Source of the DNA: Methylomonas sp. UP202
Lineage (GTDB): Bacteria; Pseudomonadota; Gammaproteobacteria; Methylococcales; Methylomonadaceae
DNA length: 64,000 bases
Assembly (NCBI RefSeq): GCF_029910655.1
Contig: NZ_CP123897.1
Location: 2,655,547 to 2,719,546, forward strand
Direction of reading: 5' to 3'
The notes below the pieces were generated by a model, which saw only the letters and a list, made by a program, of their open reading frames with translations, was not told where the DNA came from and searched no databases. Numbering within the stretch: position 1 is the stretch's first letter; every line of letters begins with the position of its first letter. Below are positions 1-13,459 of the stretch, piece after piece. The position numbers and the translations under genes were made by a program.

Positions 1-2859
1 GGCACCGTTTTCGACGACCAACACCCGCTCGAAATTCAGGGTTTCCTCGACATCGTGCGTCACGCACAACAGCGTCGCGTCACGCCACCATTGTCGGGCT
101 TCCATCAGCAATTGTCGGCGCTGAACGCGGTCCATGCCGCGAAACGGTTCGTCCAGCAAGGCCAGCCGCACCTGGGTTTGCATCAACGCTCTGGCTAGCC
201 GCACGCGCTGGCCTTCGCCGCCGGACAGCAAGGCGCCGCTTTCGCCCAAGTGAGCCTGCAAGCCGGCCGGCAAGTTTTGCAACACCGGGCGCAAGGTCGC
301 CGCGTCGATGGCCTCGCCTATCCGGCCGAATCCGCCATGCTGGACACCGAAAGTGAGGTTTTCCAAAAACGAACGGTTCCAAAGTTGCACGGCCGGGTCC
401 AGCCAGGCGGTTTGCCGGCGCAACGCGGCAAGATACTTGCCGCTCAACGGCTTGCCGTCGACCAACAACCTGCCGGCCGCCAATCGGTGCCAGCCCAACA
501 ACAAACCGACCAAACTGGACTTACCGGCGCCGGAAGGACCGACTATCGCGATATGCTCGCCGGGAGCGATGCTTAAATCGACATTCAGCAAGATATCGTG
601 GCCTGCGGCAACTAGGCGGCCTTCGCTGATGCGGATGGCGGACGGCCGCGTAAAGCCGCCTAGCCGATGCGTCCGAATTTTGTCGGGGCCCCGCTTGTTG
701 ATTCCGGGATGCTCGCCCCCAAGTCTGGCGAAGGAAGGCCGGGATGCGTCCGCCCTCCTCCGCGCCTTGCCAAATCGGCGTTTGCCCGGCCGGCCGACAC
801 CGTAAATGAAGTGTCCATCAAGCGAAATGCCCGATTCGTTACCCGAAAGCGCGCCGTCCGCCAAACCAAACGACCCTCCCGACATGGAGTCCTCGCCCTG
901 AGCGGAGCCGAAGTGCTTGCCCTGAGCGGAGCCGAAGGGGCTGCCCTCGCCGCCAACAACCTCACTCGCCGACCGCGGCCGCGAGCCGACCACGGCATCG
1001 CGGGTATCGAACGACGGCGACACTTCCGGATCATCCGCTTCTTCCGGCGTGGCTAACGGCTCCAGCAAACGCAACAGACTGTTGCGCTGGGCCGGATATT
1101 GATGCGCCAGCGTCGTCAATTTTTGCCCCAGCGCCGGCAATTTCAAAGCCCAATATACCAACAACAGGTCAGAACCGGTGACGCTGCCGGTCCGAATAAA
1201 ATGTTGGCACAGCATCACGCCGATCGCGCTCAAACTGGCCGCTCCCTGCACCGCTTCTATCGTCAACGCCGAACGAATTAAACCGCGACTGGCGAGCGCC
1301 CAATCCACCAACAGTCCTTCATGTTCGCGGCGCACCGCCGGTTCGGCTCGGTGAGTGCGTATCGGCACCAAGCCCAGCAAGGCGTCGAGATAAAAGCCGA
1401 TCATTGCGCCGGTGTGATTGCGCACCCGTAAATCGCGCTCGTTCAACCAGGCTTGACCAATTAAAGGCACTGCCACCGCCAGCCCCGCGGCGAGCGCCGC
1501 CCAAGCGAATCCGGCGCGATCCAGCAATAGAATGCCGATCAACGTCAAGCATAAGTCGCACAGGGTTTGCATGAATTGAATCGCCAAGCCCGGAATCTGT
1601 CGGGTTAGCGCAATGGCGTGGCTGCGTTCGGCCATGTCGGACACCGGCCGACTTTGAAAATAACGATCGGGTAAACGCGGCAGTTTACGCAGCAATGCCA
1701 TACGCAGTTGAATTTCCAGATGCCGGCCGTAACGTAGCGTTTCCATCGCAATCGGCACTTCGATCGACAACAGCAACGTGACAAAGACCAATAAGCTACA
1801 TAACGCCCCCAGACGTTGTTCGGCGGCTTTCAGTTCCCAGGCAATATCGAACACGCCCCGGAACAACAAGGTCTCCAGCAGTACCGCGGCCACCGCCACG
1901 CTCAAGGCCCCCAGCAAGGCTAGCGGCGACAGCAAGCCGTCGGCTTTCAACAAGTTGAAAATAGTCCGTTCCGGATTCACGGGGCGCTGATTCAGCGCGG
2001 TTGTCAATTCGGCTTCCAGCGCATCTTGCACCGGCGGTTCGGCTTCCAACGCGGGTTGCCGACCTCGGATTTGCAACAACACCGCGCCGTGCAGCAGCAA
2101 TAGGACTTCGTCGGTCCCCGCATCGTACGGCGCCACCGACCAATACGCCGCCGGAACGGTACGGGTTAAATCCTGGCTGGAAACCGCACCGAGCACGGTC
2201 CTCAGCAAACGAACCGCCACCGCGCCGGCACCAATACCGCCGACGGATTGCAGTGTGGACACCAGCCGCAAACCGGCGTCCAATTTGGCGAAACCTAACC
2301 AATCGGGGTCTTGTTCCGCGTGGTCTATGATCTCATCGACCACTGCCCTTCCGGCCCCAAGCGCGGCCAGGCGCTGTCTGAGTGGATTCACAAATTCCGC
2401 GGAGGCGGCCCAAGCCCGCCAGTTGTCCGCCGAAACCGGCAGTTTATGCTGCAATATCTCCTCGGCGAATGACTTGCAACGCAGCCAGCGCCGGCCCACC
2501 GCCGGGTCCATCACTTGCAGCCAATCGCCGTGCCGGCGCCAAACGACGACAAAGTGCGTCGATCCGTCGGCCCGATGCGCGACAACCATCGCCGGCAAGA
2601 CGGCGGCCTCGGACAAAAACACATGATCGACCGGCACCATCACTTGCTCGGCTTGCAGGCCCAAGCGATTGGCGACCAGTTCCAACATGTCGATCGAAGT
2701 GCCGTCCACATTAGTTTGGCAGGCTTCCCGCAAGCGCCCGTAACTGACCGGAATTCGAAACCCTTCGAGCAGGGATTTCAGCGCCGCCGGCCCGCAATCC
2801 ATCGCCGAGGTTTGTACCACCTCCGGCACCAGCCAACACCGCCCTCCGAACCAGCTCAT
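1..2859 (-). CDS. C39-peptidase-containing ABC exporter (3' end outside window)
   Basis: Type I secretion ABC transporter that should cut a double-glycine leader and export the peptide or protein. The visible 953 residues are open throughout. Residues 14-23 carry the C39 catalytic pattern QTSAMDCGPA, with a later histidine (STHFVVV) and DPA aspartate, so the peptidase looks active. A membrane domain spans about residues 300-600. The nucleotide-binding domain has GPSGAGKSS (Walker A), LSGGEGQR (signature), LALLDEP (Walker B) and the VTHD H-loop. Between membrane domain and ATPase lies an unusual linker of about 130 residues, low in complexity and holding a tandem DNA repeat. The ATG overlaps the stop of the upstream HlyD gene (ATGA), so the two are coupled. 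The protein is cut by the window edge shortly after the H-loop. Substrate unknown; no obvious leader peptide gene is visible. Confidence 0.9.
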   Translation of the reverse strand, partial: MSWFGGRCWLVPEVVQTSAMDCGPAALKSLLEGFRIPVSYGRLREACQTNVDGTSIDMLELVANRLGLQAEQVMVPVDHVFLSEAAVLPAMVVAHRADGSTHFVVVWRRHGDWLQVMDPAVGRRWLRCKSFAEEILQHKLPVSADNWRAWAASAEFVNPLRQRLAALGAGRAVVDEIIDHAEQDPDWLGFAKLDAGLRLVSTLQSVGGIGAGAVAVRLLRTVLGAVSSQDLTRTVPAAYWSVAPYDAGTDEVLLLLHGAVLLQIRGRQPALEAEPPVQDALEAELTTALNQRPVNPERTIFNLLKADGLLSPLALLGALSVAVAAVLLETLLFRGVFDIAWELKAAEQRLGALCSLLVFVTLLLSIEVPIAMETLRYGRHLEIQLRMALLRKLPRLPDRYFQSRPVSDMAERSHAIALTRQIPGLAIQFMQTLCDLCLTLIGILLLDRAGFAWAALAAGLAVAVPLIGQAWLNERDLRVRNHTGAMIGFYLDALLGLVPIRTHRAEPAVRREHEGLLVDWALASRGLIRSALTIEAVQGAASLSAIGVMLCQHFIRTGSVTGSDLLLVYWALKLPALGQKLTTLAHQYPAQRNSLLRLLEPLATPEEADDPEVSPSFDTRDAVVGSRPRSASEVVGGEGSPFGSAQGKHFGSAQGEDSMSGGSFGLADGALSGNESGISLDGHFIYGVGRPGKRRFGKARRRADASRPSFARLGGEHPGINKRGPDKIRTHRLGGFTRPSAIRISEGRLVAAGHDILLNVDLSIAPGEHIAIVGPSGAGKSSLVGLLLGWHRLAAGRLLVDGKPLSGKYLAALRRQTAWLDPAVQLWNRSFLENLTFGVQHGGFGRIGEAIDAATLRPVLQNLPAGLQAHLGESGALLSGGEGQRVRLARALMQTQVRLALLDEPFRGMDRVQRRQLLMEARQWWRDATLLCVTHDVEETLNFERVLVVENGA
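892..939. repeat. Two 24-bp tandem repeats inside the ABC exporter linker
   Basis: Two copies of a 24-bp unit sharing the 18-base core CCCTGAGCGGAGCCGAAG (896-913 and 920-937). The core resembles the REP-like sequences elsewhere in this window (CTGAGCTTGTCGAAGG type). Read on the minus strand it adds the repeated peptide FGSAQG to the linker without breaking the frame. Confidence 0.8.
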
Positions 2860-4049
2860 GACTCGGGCGCACCGGCGGACGAATGCGGTTGGCGAATGCC
2901 GTCGTCAAACAATTGTCCGGCCTTGCGCAATACCAGTAGCGCCGGGCTGAGTTGTTCGATGACGACTTCGATGGAGCCCGGCAGACCGTGTTGCAACACG
3001 ATGGCCGTGTTCGCCGCCTGCTCGGGCGCGAATTCGACCCGCACTCGGTTGTCGCGAATCTCCGAAGCAACGGTGCTCACTTTCGCCGCCAGCGTGCCGA
3101 ATTGCGCCCACGGAAAACCGTCCAGCCGCATCGTGGCGGCTTGGCCGGGCTTAATTCGCCCGATTACCGCCGCCGGCGGAAAATCGGCGACGATACGCAG
3201 TTCGCTGTGCGGCACCACCGAACCCAGCTTGTCGCCGATCGCCACATAGCCGCCGACTTGCAACGGCGCGATATCGCCGATTTGCCCGGCGGCCGGCGCG
3301 CGGATCCGATGTTTTTCGATCTCTTCGCGTAAGCGGTCTATCGTGATGCGGCAGGTTGCTTGTTCACCGCTCAATTTAGCGGCATCCTGTTTTAACTCTT
3401 CGATTTCGGCCAGTTTTTGGTGGGAATGGGTTTGTGCATCCATTTGCAAGCGCTGAATGTCGGCGGACAGCGCGGAGCGGGCGGAACTGAGTTTTTGCAC
3501 TTCGGTGCCGGCCCGGAGTGTATCGATCAAAGCGCCCTTGCCGGCTCCCTTCAACTCGCTCAAGCGCCGCTCGTAGTCCTTGGCGAACGACACCGCCGCG
3601 TTAGCCTCGCGCTGCCGGGAGCGAGCGCTGTCGATAGCCGCCAACGCCGCTTGCTGGTCGTCCAGCCTGGACTGCTCCAATGCCTCGATTTGCTTATGCA
3701 ATGCCTGTATTTGCGGCGGCAAGGCCGTCAATCTTGCCTGTTCTTCTTGCAAACGCAAGGTTTCACTGACCGTGTCCAATGTTGCCAACACCTGACCGGC
3801 CTCGACTTGCTGACCTAACGAAAAGTCGATCGAGACGATTTTGCCGGCGACCGGTGCAGCGATCGGATGTACCGAGCGATTGACCTCGAGACGGGCTTGC
3901 GAGCTGATCTCGTAAATTGTCAATCGCGCCATGCAAAACCAGAACAGCCAAGCCACCAGCAAAACGCCTGCCAGCGACCAGACGAGAATGGCATGCCGCG
4001 CGGAATCGCGCGCCAGGGAACGGGTGGTGCGAGAGAAACGGGTAGGCAA
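2856..4049 (-). CDS. HlyD-family membrane fusion protein of the type I exporter
   Basis: Periplasmic adaptor, 397 residues, that should link the C39 ABC exporter to an outer-membrane channel. It has a short basic N-terminus, one membrane anchor at about residues 21-41 (ILVWSLAGVLLVAWLFWF), a biotinyl/lipoyl-like half near residues 60-95 (APVAGKIVSIDFSLGQQVEAG), a long alpha-helical coiled-coil hairpin at about 100-230, and the second lipoyl half with a beta-barrel after it (IRAPAAGQIGDIAPLQVGGYV). Its stop codon overlaps the ATG of the ABC gene, giving an operon order of HlyD then ABC. No TolC-type gene lies beside it here; it may use a channel encoded elsewhere. Confidence 0.92.
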   Translation of the reverse strand: MPTRFSRTTRSLARDSARHAILVWSLAGVLLVAWLFWFCMARLTIYEISSQARLEVNRSVHPIAAPVAGKIVSIDFSLGQQVEAGQVLATLDTVSETLRLQEEQARLTALPPQIQALHKQIEALEQSRLDDQQAALAAIDSARSRQREANAAVSFAKDYERRLSELKGAGKGALIDTLRAGTEVQKLSSARSALSADIQRLQMDAQTHSHQKLAEIEELKQDAAKLSGEQATCRITIDRLREEIEKHRIRAPAAGQIGDIAPLQVGGYVAIGDKLGSVVPHSELRIVADFPPAAVIGRIKPGQAATMRLDGFPWAQFGTLAAKVSTVASEIRDNRVRVEFAPEQAANTAIVLQHGLPGSIEVVIEQLSPALLVLRKAGQLFDDGIRQPHSSAGAPES

Positions 4050-4390
4050 ACGAATTCTCCGGTAACGGTCGTTGAATGCCCGGAGATTTCGAACGTTTTG
4101 CCGGCCCGACGCAATGAACTAATTCACAGCGGGGCAGGATTTGCTTGTGGTGTCGGTACGGTTCTGTGCCGGCCGCGACCGCCGGCGCCGTTCCCCCCGG
4201 TTATTAAAGGTCCGCCGCTGCCGCGAGCTTACGGATCGACTGAGCGGAAACTAGGAGTGCCGAGCTGGCGTTTATTACTAGCGAGTCGCTATCGAAGTGT
4301 TTCAAAGTCTCGGAAGACTAGCGTTTCTCTCGACAATTTTGCGGAGCATGCGGTAGCGCGCTGGCCCAAAACGATACACCAACGCCGAGC
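4050..4390. other. Non-coding gap upstream of the exporter operon
   Basis: About 340 bases with no convincing gene on either strand. It should hold the promoter for the minus-strand exporter operon. I searched the minus strand for a short double-glycine leader peptide and found only frames without a credible start. Confidence 0.5.
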
Positions 4391-4852
4391 CTATCCGCCC
4401 AAATACTCGATAGTGACCTCAGCGGTACCGCGCATGCCGATTCGCTCGGCCGCCGCCTTGGACAAATCGATTAACCGGTCGGGAGAAAACGGTCCCCGAT
4501 CGGTGATCACCACGTCAACCTGGCGACCGTTACGCAGATTAGTAACTCTAACCTTGCAAGGTATCGGCAAGGTCTTGTGCGCGGCCGTCAAGCCGCGCGG
4601 ATCGAAGCGTATCCCGCTCGCGGTCCGCGGGCCGGATTCGGCGCCGTACCAGGACGCCCTGCCCTGTTCCTTATAACCCACCGCGCTTTGCAACGGTACA
4701 TAGGTTTTACCCTTAACCCGATAGGGCCTGTTGTAGCGGGCACCACTACCGGCCGGCCTGTTCGCGCTATCATCGCTTTCGTCCAAATCGGGCAATAGCG
4801 AACAACCGGCGAACGCCAGTACCGTTATGGCTAATACGCAGCGTCGCAACAT
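4391..4852 (-). CDS. RlpA-like double-psi beta-barrel lipoprotein
   Basis: Small RlpA-family protein (153 residues from the chosen start), expected to sit in the outer membrane or periplasm and act on or bind peptidoglycan. The start at 4852 is chosen because it gives a clean lipoprotein signal, MLRRCVLAITVLAFAGCSLL, with lipobox FAGC; the frame is open further upstream without a better start. The RlpA core follows: GRASWYG, TASGIRF, LTAAHKTLP, VRVTNLRNGR, ITDRGPF, RLIDLSKAAAERIGM. There is no SPOR domain, so it is a minimal form compared with E. coli RlpA (about 360 residues). The usual glycine in the segment after WYG is altered (ESGPRTASG). Enzyme activity cannot be judged from sequence. 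Confidence 0.88.
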   Translation of the reverse strand: MLRRCVLAITVLAFAGCSLLPDLDESDDSANRPAGSGARYNRPYRVKGKTYVPLQSAVGYKEQGRASWYGAESGPRTASGIRFDPRGLTAAHKTLPIPCKVRVTNLRNGRQVDVVITDRGPFSPDRLIDLSKAAAERIGMRGTAEVTIEYLGG

Positions 4853-5084
4853 CAGGCCGGGCCGAGTTAGCCGCTTGGTTATAGACCTAGCGAGATTCGC
4901 ACGATGAAATCCCGCGCGACCAATCCTTAAACCGATGTCTGCGCGGGATTGCAGGCGCGAAGAATAATTGTCGAGAGCTTCGACGCCAGCTACACGATGT
5001 TTGAGCATACTAATTTAGTCAATGGCGATTCGCGGAAACTCAACACTTCCGGACCAAACAGAATGCGTAAACTGGCAACGTTGG

Positions 5085-5483
5085 TTAGTTGACAACAGTG
5101 TGTCCACGCTGCCGCAAACAACTGTTGTAAGCATTTTTGAAGCGGTCTTCGGATTGGATGCCTTGCTTGGCGCCGCCGCCGATACCGCCCGCCGCCGCGC
5201 CTACCGCCGCTCCGGTACCCGGATTTCCGATAATCGCACCCAAGGCCGCGCCGCCCGCGGCACCGATTAAACCACCGACGCCGGCGCCGATCGCGGCTTC
5301 CTTGGCGGTACCGCCAGAGGCTTGTTCGGCAAGTTGCCGGCATTCCTGCATGTCTTGATTCAGACGATAGCTGTTCCGGTCGTTATAGGTATCGACGGTC
5401 GGGGTCCATCCGGTTTGGGTAGCGCAGCCGGACGCGCCGAGCGCGACGATGATCAAGCACGAAAACGAACGTAATGTCATCAT
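5085..5483 (-). CDS. Glycine-zipper lipoprotein
   Basis: Predicted outer-membrane lipoprotein of 132 residues. The N-terminus has a signal peptide ending in lipobox GASGC at residues 16-20. The middle (about 58-107) is a glycine-zipper region, AAIGAGVGGLIGAAGGAALG and repeats, of the kind found in membrane-spanning SlyB/OmpA-linker proteins. The tail carries a cysteine near residue 122. The ATG overlaps the stop of the preceding glycine-zipper gene by four bases, so the two are probably made together. Precise role unknown; such proteins are usually envelope-integrity factors. Confidence 0.8.
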   Translation of the reverse strand: MMTLRSFSCLIIVALGASGCATQTGWTPTVDTYNDRNSYRLNQDMQECRQLAEQASGGTAKEAAIGAGVGGLIGAAGGAALGAIIGNPGTGAAVGAAAGGIGGGAKQGIQSEDRFKNAYNSCLRQRGHTVVN

Positions 5484-5851
5484 CTGTTCATCCCATTGCC
5501 CAGCCAGGAACCCGCCGCCGCGCCAATCCCGGCGGCCAGCGGATCGCCGCCGCCCATTCCGTATCCCAAGGCACTGCCGACCATGCCGCCGACCAAGCCG
5601 GATGGGTTGCGCTGATCGTAATATCCGTAGCGCACCGGTGGAGGTGGCGGAGCGTAATAAACCGGAGGTGCCGGTACGTATTGCACGACAGGCGCCGGCA
5701 CATATACTCGTTCCACCGGATACGCCGGAAAATAGTCGCGCTGATAATGATGGTGGTGATGGCGGTGGTGATGCTCACCCCAACCGTCGTCGGCGCTGAC
5801 GGTCGACGAAAACGCGATACCCAATATTGCTAAGCTTGTTAATCTGAACAT
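5480..5851 (-). CDS. Secreted His/Pro/Tyr-rich glycine-zipper protein
   Basis: Exported protein of 123 residues. It has a Sec signal peptide (FRLTSLAILGIAFSSTVSA) followed by a histidine cluster (GEHHHRHHHHH, about residues 25-35) that could bind metal, then a Pro/Tyr/Val-rich stretch (about 45-80), then a C-terminal glycine zipper (GLVGGMVGSALGYGMGGG). The family is common in Gammaproteobacteria as small glycine-zipper 2TM proteins. First gene of a two-gene unit with the downstream glycine-zipper lipoprotein (ATGA overlap). Metal binding is inference from composition only. Confidence 0.75.
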   Translation of the reverse strand: MFRLTSLAILGIAFSSTVSADDGWGEHHHRHHHHHYQRDYFPAYPVERVYVPAPVVQYVPAPPVYYAPPPPPVRYGYYDQRNPSGLVGGMVGSALGYGMGGGDPLAAGIGAAAGSWLGNGMNR

Positions 5852-5969
5852 TGCACTCCCTCTTTGGATAATTATTCAGTTGCGGAAAATTCTAAAGACG
5901 GGGGCTTAAAGCAAAATTAAGGCGGGATTATGAAACGATTAAGACGGCGAAACCGAGCTCCGCTCGGGA

Positions 5970-6326
5970 CTAACGATCCTCCTCGGGAACGGCCGGTGCT
6001 TGCCAGCTTCCGCGCTCGCGGGCATCCATGACGGTTTTCCAGCCATCGGCAACATCTTGCCGGGTCAAACCGAAGCGTTCCAATATCGAATCCAACATAC
6101 CGGGTGTCTCCAAACCGGGCAAGCCCGGTAATGTCGGAGCAGCCGCCTTGGCTTTCGGCGCGATAATCACATTCCCGGCTATCGGCAGTTTGTCGGCATT
6201 CCGGCAACGCGCCGCGTCGTCGGTATACAACATTTTACCGTCAACCAGACATTTAACCGGCGGCGCGGCGGATGCCGTGACGGCGATCAGGCTCAAGACC
6301 GGCGTTAAAAACCTATTTATCCGCAT
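5970..6326 (-). CDS. Periplasmic protein of unknown function
   Basis: About 118 residues from the start at 6326, chosen because MRINRFLTPVLSLIAVTASA makes a good Sec signal peptide. The mature N-terminus, VKCLVDGKMLYTDDAARC, has two cysteines and resembles the DUF4124-type fold seen in small periplasmic proteins (K/YKC...DG...YSD). The rest is Pro/Ala/Leu rich and ends acidic. It stands just after the LOG gene on the same strand (26-bp gap), possibly co-transcribed. Function unknown. Confidence 0.65.
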   Translation of the reverse strand: MRINRFLTPVLSLIAVTASAAPPVKCLVDGKMLYTDDAARCRNADKLPIAGNVIIAPKAKAAAPTLPGLPGLETPGMLDSILERFGLTRQDVADGWKTVMDARERGSWQAPAVPEEDR

Positions 6327-6352
6327 ACGTCCTCCCACCGGCAATAAGCGCG

Positions 6353-6940
6353 TCAGGTCTCGTCATTCGCCAGCCACTGCTTGGTCGGTGGGGCTTGATA
6401 CGCGGCATAGCGCGTCAACAGCGTTTCGGGATCGCCGGCGACCATCAACAACTCTCGTTGCTCGGGCTTGACGAATTGTTCGGCGCGAACATGATCCAGA
6501 AACCCGAGCAGACCGTCGTAATAACCGGCGACGTTCAATAAACCGCAAGGTTTGCGGTGAAAACCCAATTGCGCCCAGGTCCAGATTTCGAACAATTCTT
6601 CCAAGGTACCGATACCGCCCGGTAACGCGACGAAGCCGTCGGCCAATTCCGCCATCCGGGTCTTGCGTTCATGCATCGACGCGGTCACGTAAAGCTCAGT
6701 CAAGCCGGCGTGCGCGACTTCCTTATGAGCCAGTGCCTTGGGAATCACGCCGACCGCTTCGCCGCCCAGCGCCAGGACCCGATCCGCCACCGCTCCCATG
6801 ATGCCGATGCCGGCGCCACCGTAAATCAAGCGAATGCCCCGCCGCACCATCGCCTCGGCCAGCGCGTTGGCCGAGGCGGTATAGACCGGTAAGCGGCCCG
6901 GACTGGAACCGCAATAGACACAAAGACTGCGAAAGGACAT
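6353..6940 (-). CDS. LOG-family protein (cytokinin riboside 5'-monophosphate phosphoribohydrolase-like)
   Basis: Rossmann-fold LOG-family (TIGR00730) nucleotide 5'-monophosphate nucleosidase, 195 residues, usual length. The start at 6940 gives MSFRSLCVYCGSSPG, the canonical family N-terminus. The conserved motifs are GGAGIGIMG and the PGGIGTLEEL active-site signature (here LPGGIGTLEELFE), with the MHERKTRM segment between. In bacteria these enzymes release the base from nucleotides such as AMP or pyrimidine/purine monophosphates; the true substrate here is not known. It diverges from the hybrid kinase gene at 7157. Confidence 0.93.
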   Translation of the reverse strand: MSFRSLCVYCGSSPGRLPVYTASANALAEAMVRRGIRLIYGGAGIGIMGAVADRVLALGGEAVGVIPKALAHKEVAHAGLTELYVTASMHERKTRMAELADGFVALPGGIGTLEELFEIWTWAQLGFHRKPCGLLNVAGYYDGLLGFLDHVRAEQFVKPEQRELLMVAGDPETLLTRYAAYQAPPTKQWLANDET

Positions 6941-7156
6941 CGTGACCCCAAGTGATCGGCAACGGTGCTTGAAAGTGTAGTGCAAAGTCGCTCGCTCGCC
7001 GGCGGCAGGGCGCCGGCTAAATGGGATCGAACGATACACGCCGTTCCCTTATTTGTGGTAAAACCGGTCCAAGGCAAAGGCCTCGGCGACTCGACGCGAA
7101 TCCGCCCGCGAATGGCCCCGGCTGGCGTGGACCGGGGCAACACTATCCTAATAATA

Positions 7157-12040
<4,884 letters not shown>

Positions 12041-12339
12041 CCGAGTGGCTTTCCCTAACATTCCGGTATTGAAACAACCCGTGACCGATAAATGTGTCGG
12101 ATCGCCGCGATGCTCAAACCGGCGCGTCGCGCCATCACCGCTGCGGCGCGATGGCGCAAAGGCTACAATTGCAGCCGAGTCCAAGTTGTCGCCAAAGCGG
12201 ACAGGCACCCCATAACGCTAAACCGTCGCCACCAGGACCGCTGAAGCCAACGCCGACCCTAGTCCGCCGCGACCGGCCGGCGGCGGCGATTTCAGTATTA
12301 ACCCGAAATGGGCAACGCCCAGACGGAGGATATTTAACA
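12041..12339. other. Non-coding gap with one inverted repeat
   Basis: About 300 bases between the first kinase and the binding-protein gene. The only structure I see is GCGCCATC (12129-12136) facing GATGGCGC (12150-12157) over a 13-base loop. A GGAGGA ribosome-binding site sits at 12325-12330 before the next gene. Confidence 0.45.
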
Positions 12340-13452
12340 ATGTTTGCGCCAAGCTTACGATGGGTCGGTGCCTGGGTTTTGGGGCTGAGCTGCGCCTGCC
12401 TGCCCTGCACGCCGTCAATAGCCGACGACAAGCCTGCAACGACTGAAGCGGAATCAGCATCGAACGCCTTGTCGTTCGACACCGTATGGGGCGGCGCCCG
12501 GAACGGCCCGCCGGCGCGCATCGGGGCGCGGGTGGCGATCGTCTGCGAAGACTTGCGCAATGGCGGGGTACTCGGCGTCACCCGGGGCATCCGCGAGGCG
12601 GCGGGCGAAATCGGCTGGCAAACGAAAATATTCGACGCGGGCGGCAACCCGGCCGGACGCGACCGGGCCTTGACCGCCGCCAACGCGCAGCAGCCGGACG
12701 GCGTGATCGTGGTCGGCACCGACGCCCGCGCTATCGGCGCCGGACTGGCGCCATTCGCCGAGCGCGGTATCCCGGTGGTCGGCTGGCACGTCGATCTCAA
12801 GGCCGGCGCGCTGGATAAAGGCCCTATCGCGATAAACGTGTCCAGCGACCCGCTGGAAGTTGCCCGCGTGACCGCCGCGGCCGCCGTTTCGGACGCGCGC
12901 GGCGCCGGTGTGGTGATCGTCACCGACAGCAACTTCGACATTGCCCTAGCCAAGGCCGAAGCAATGGCCATTGTTGTGCGACGTTGCGCGGAATGCAAGT
13001 TGCTGGAAATCCGGGACATCGCGATTTCCACGGCCGCTGAAACGATGCCGAAAATCACCCGCGAATGGTTGGCGCGCCACGGCATCGGCCTGACTCACCT
13101 ATTGGCGATCAACGATATTTATTTCGACTACGCGGTGCCGGAACTCACCCAATCCGGTCGGTCCAGTGCCAGTATCGCCTTGCTGTCGGCCGGCGACGGC
13201 AGCCCCGCCGCCTTTCTGCGTATCCGCGCCGGCGCCTTTCAAACCGCCACCGCCGCCGAGCCGCTGAATCTGCAAGGCTGGCAGCTAATCGACGAATTGA
13301 ACCGGCTACTGTCCGGCCAAGCGGTCACCGGCTACGTGGTTCCGGTACATCTGGTCACGGCCGCGAATATCGCGTCGGAAGGCGCGCCCGACCTGCTGTA
13401 TGATCCGAACAATGGTTACCGGGAAATTTTCCGGCACATTTGGAAACCTTGA
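12340..13452 (+). CDS. Periplasmic sugar-binding-type protein (sensor feeder)
   Basis: Exported periplasmic binding protein of the peripla_BP type 1 (ribose/LacI-like) fold, 370 residues. Start at 12340 follows a GGAGGA site by about nine bases and gives a signal peptide ending near PSIADD. The fold signs are ARVAIVCEDL, GGVLGVTRGIREAAGEIGW, QPDGVIVVGTDA, RGIPVVGWHVD and GVVIVTDSN. There is no ABC permease or ATPase nearby; the next gene, seven bases on, is a membrane-bound hybrid kinase. That is the arrangement of TorT/TorS and LuxP/LuxQ, so this protein most likely detects a ligand for the kinase rather than importing it. Ligand unknown. Confidence 0.85.
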   Translation: MFAPSLRWVGAWVLGLSCACLPCTPSIADDKPATTEAESASNALSFDTVWGGARNGPPARIGARVAIVCEDLRNGGVLGVTRGIREAAGEIGWQTKIFDAGGNPAGRDRALTAANAQQPDGVIVVGTDARAIGAGLAPFAERGIPVVGWHVDLKAGALDKGPIAINVSSDPLEVARVTAAAAVSDARGAGVVIVTDSNFDIALAKAEAMAIVVRRCAECKLLEIRDIAISTAAETMPKITREWLARHGIGLTHLLAINDIYFDYAVPELTQSGRSSASIALLSAGDGSPAAFLRIRAGAFQTATAAEPLNLQGWQLIDELNRLLSGQAVTGYVVPVHLVTAANIASEGAPDLLYDPNNGYREIFRHIWKP

Positions 13453-13459
13453 AACCGAC

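Noticed and set aside
5022..5858. Several plus-strand frames over the glycine-zipper genes
   Set aside because: Their Pro/Ala/Arg-rich products are the complement of glycine-zipper codons.
12135..13085. Open frame of 316 codons on the minus strand over the binding-protein gene
   Set aside because: Antisense to a gene with signal peptide, ribosome-binding site and fold motifs.
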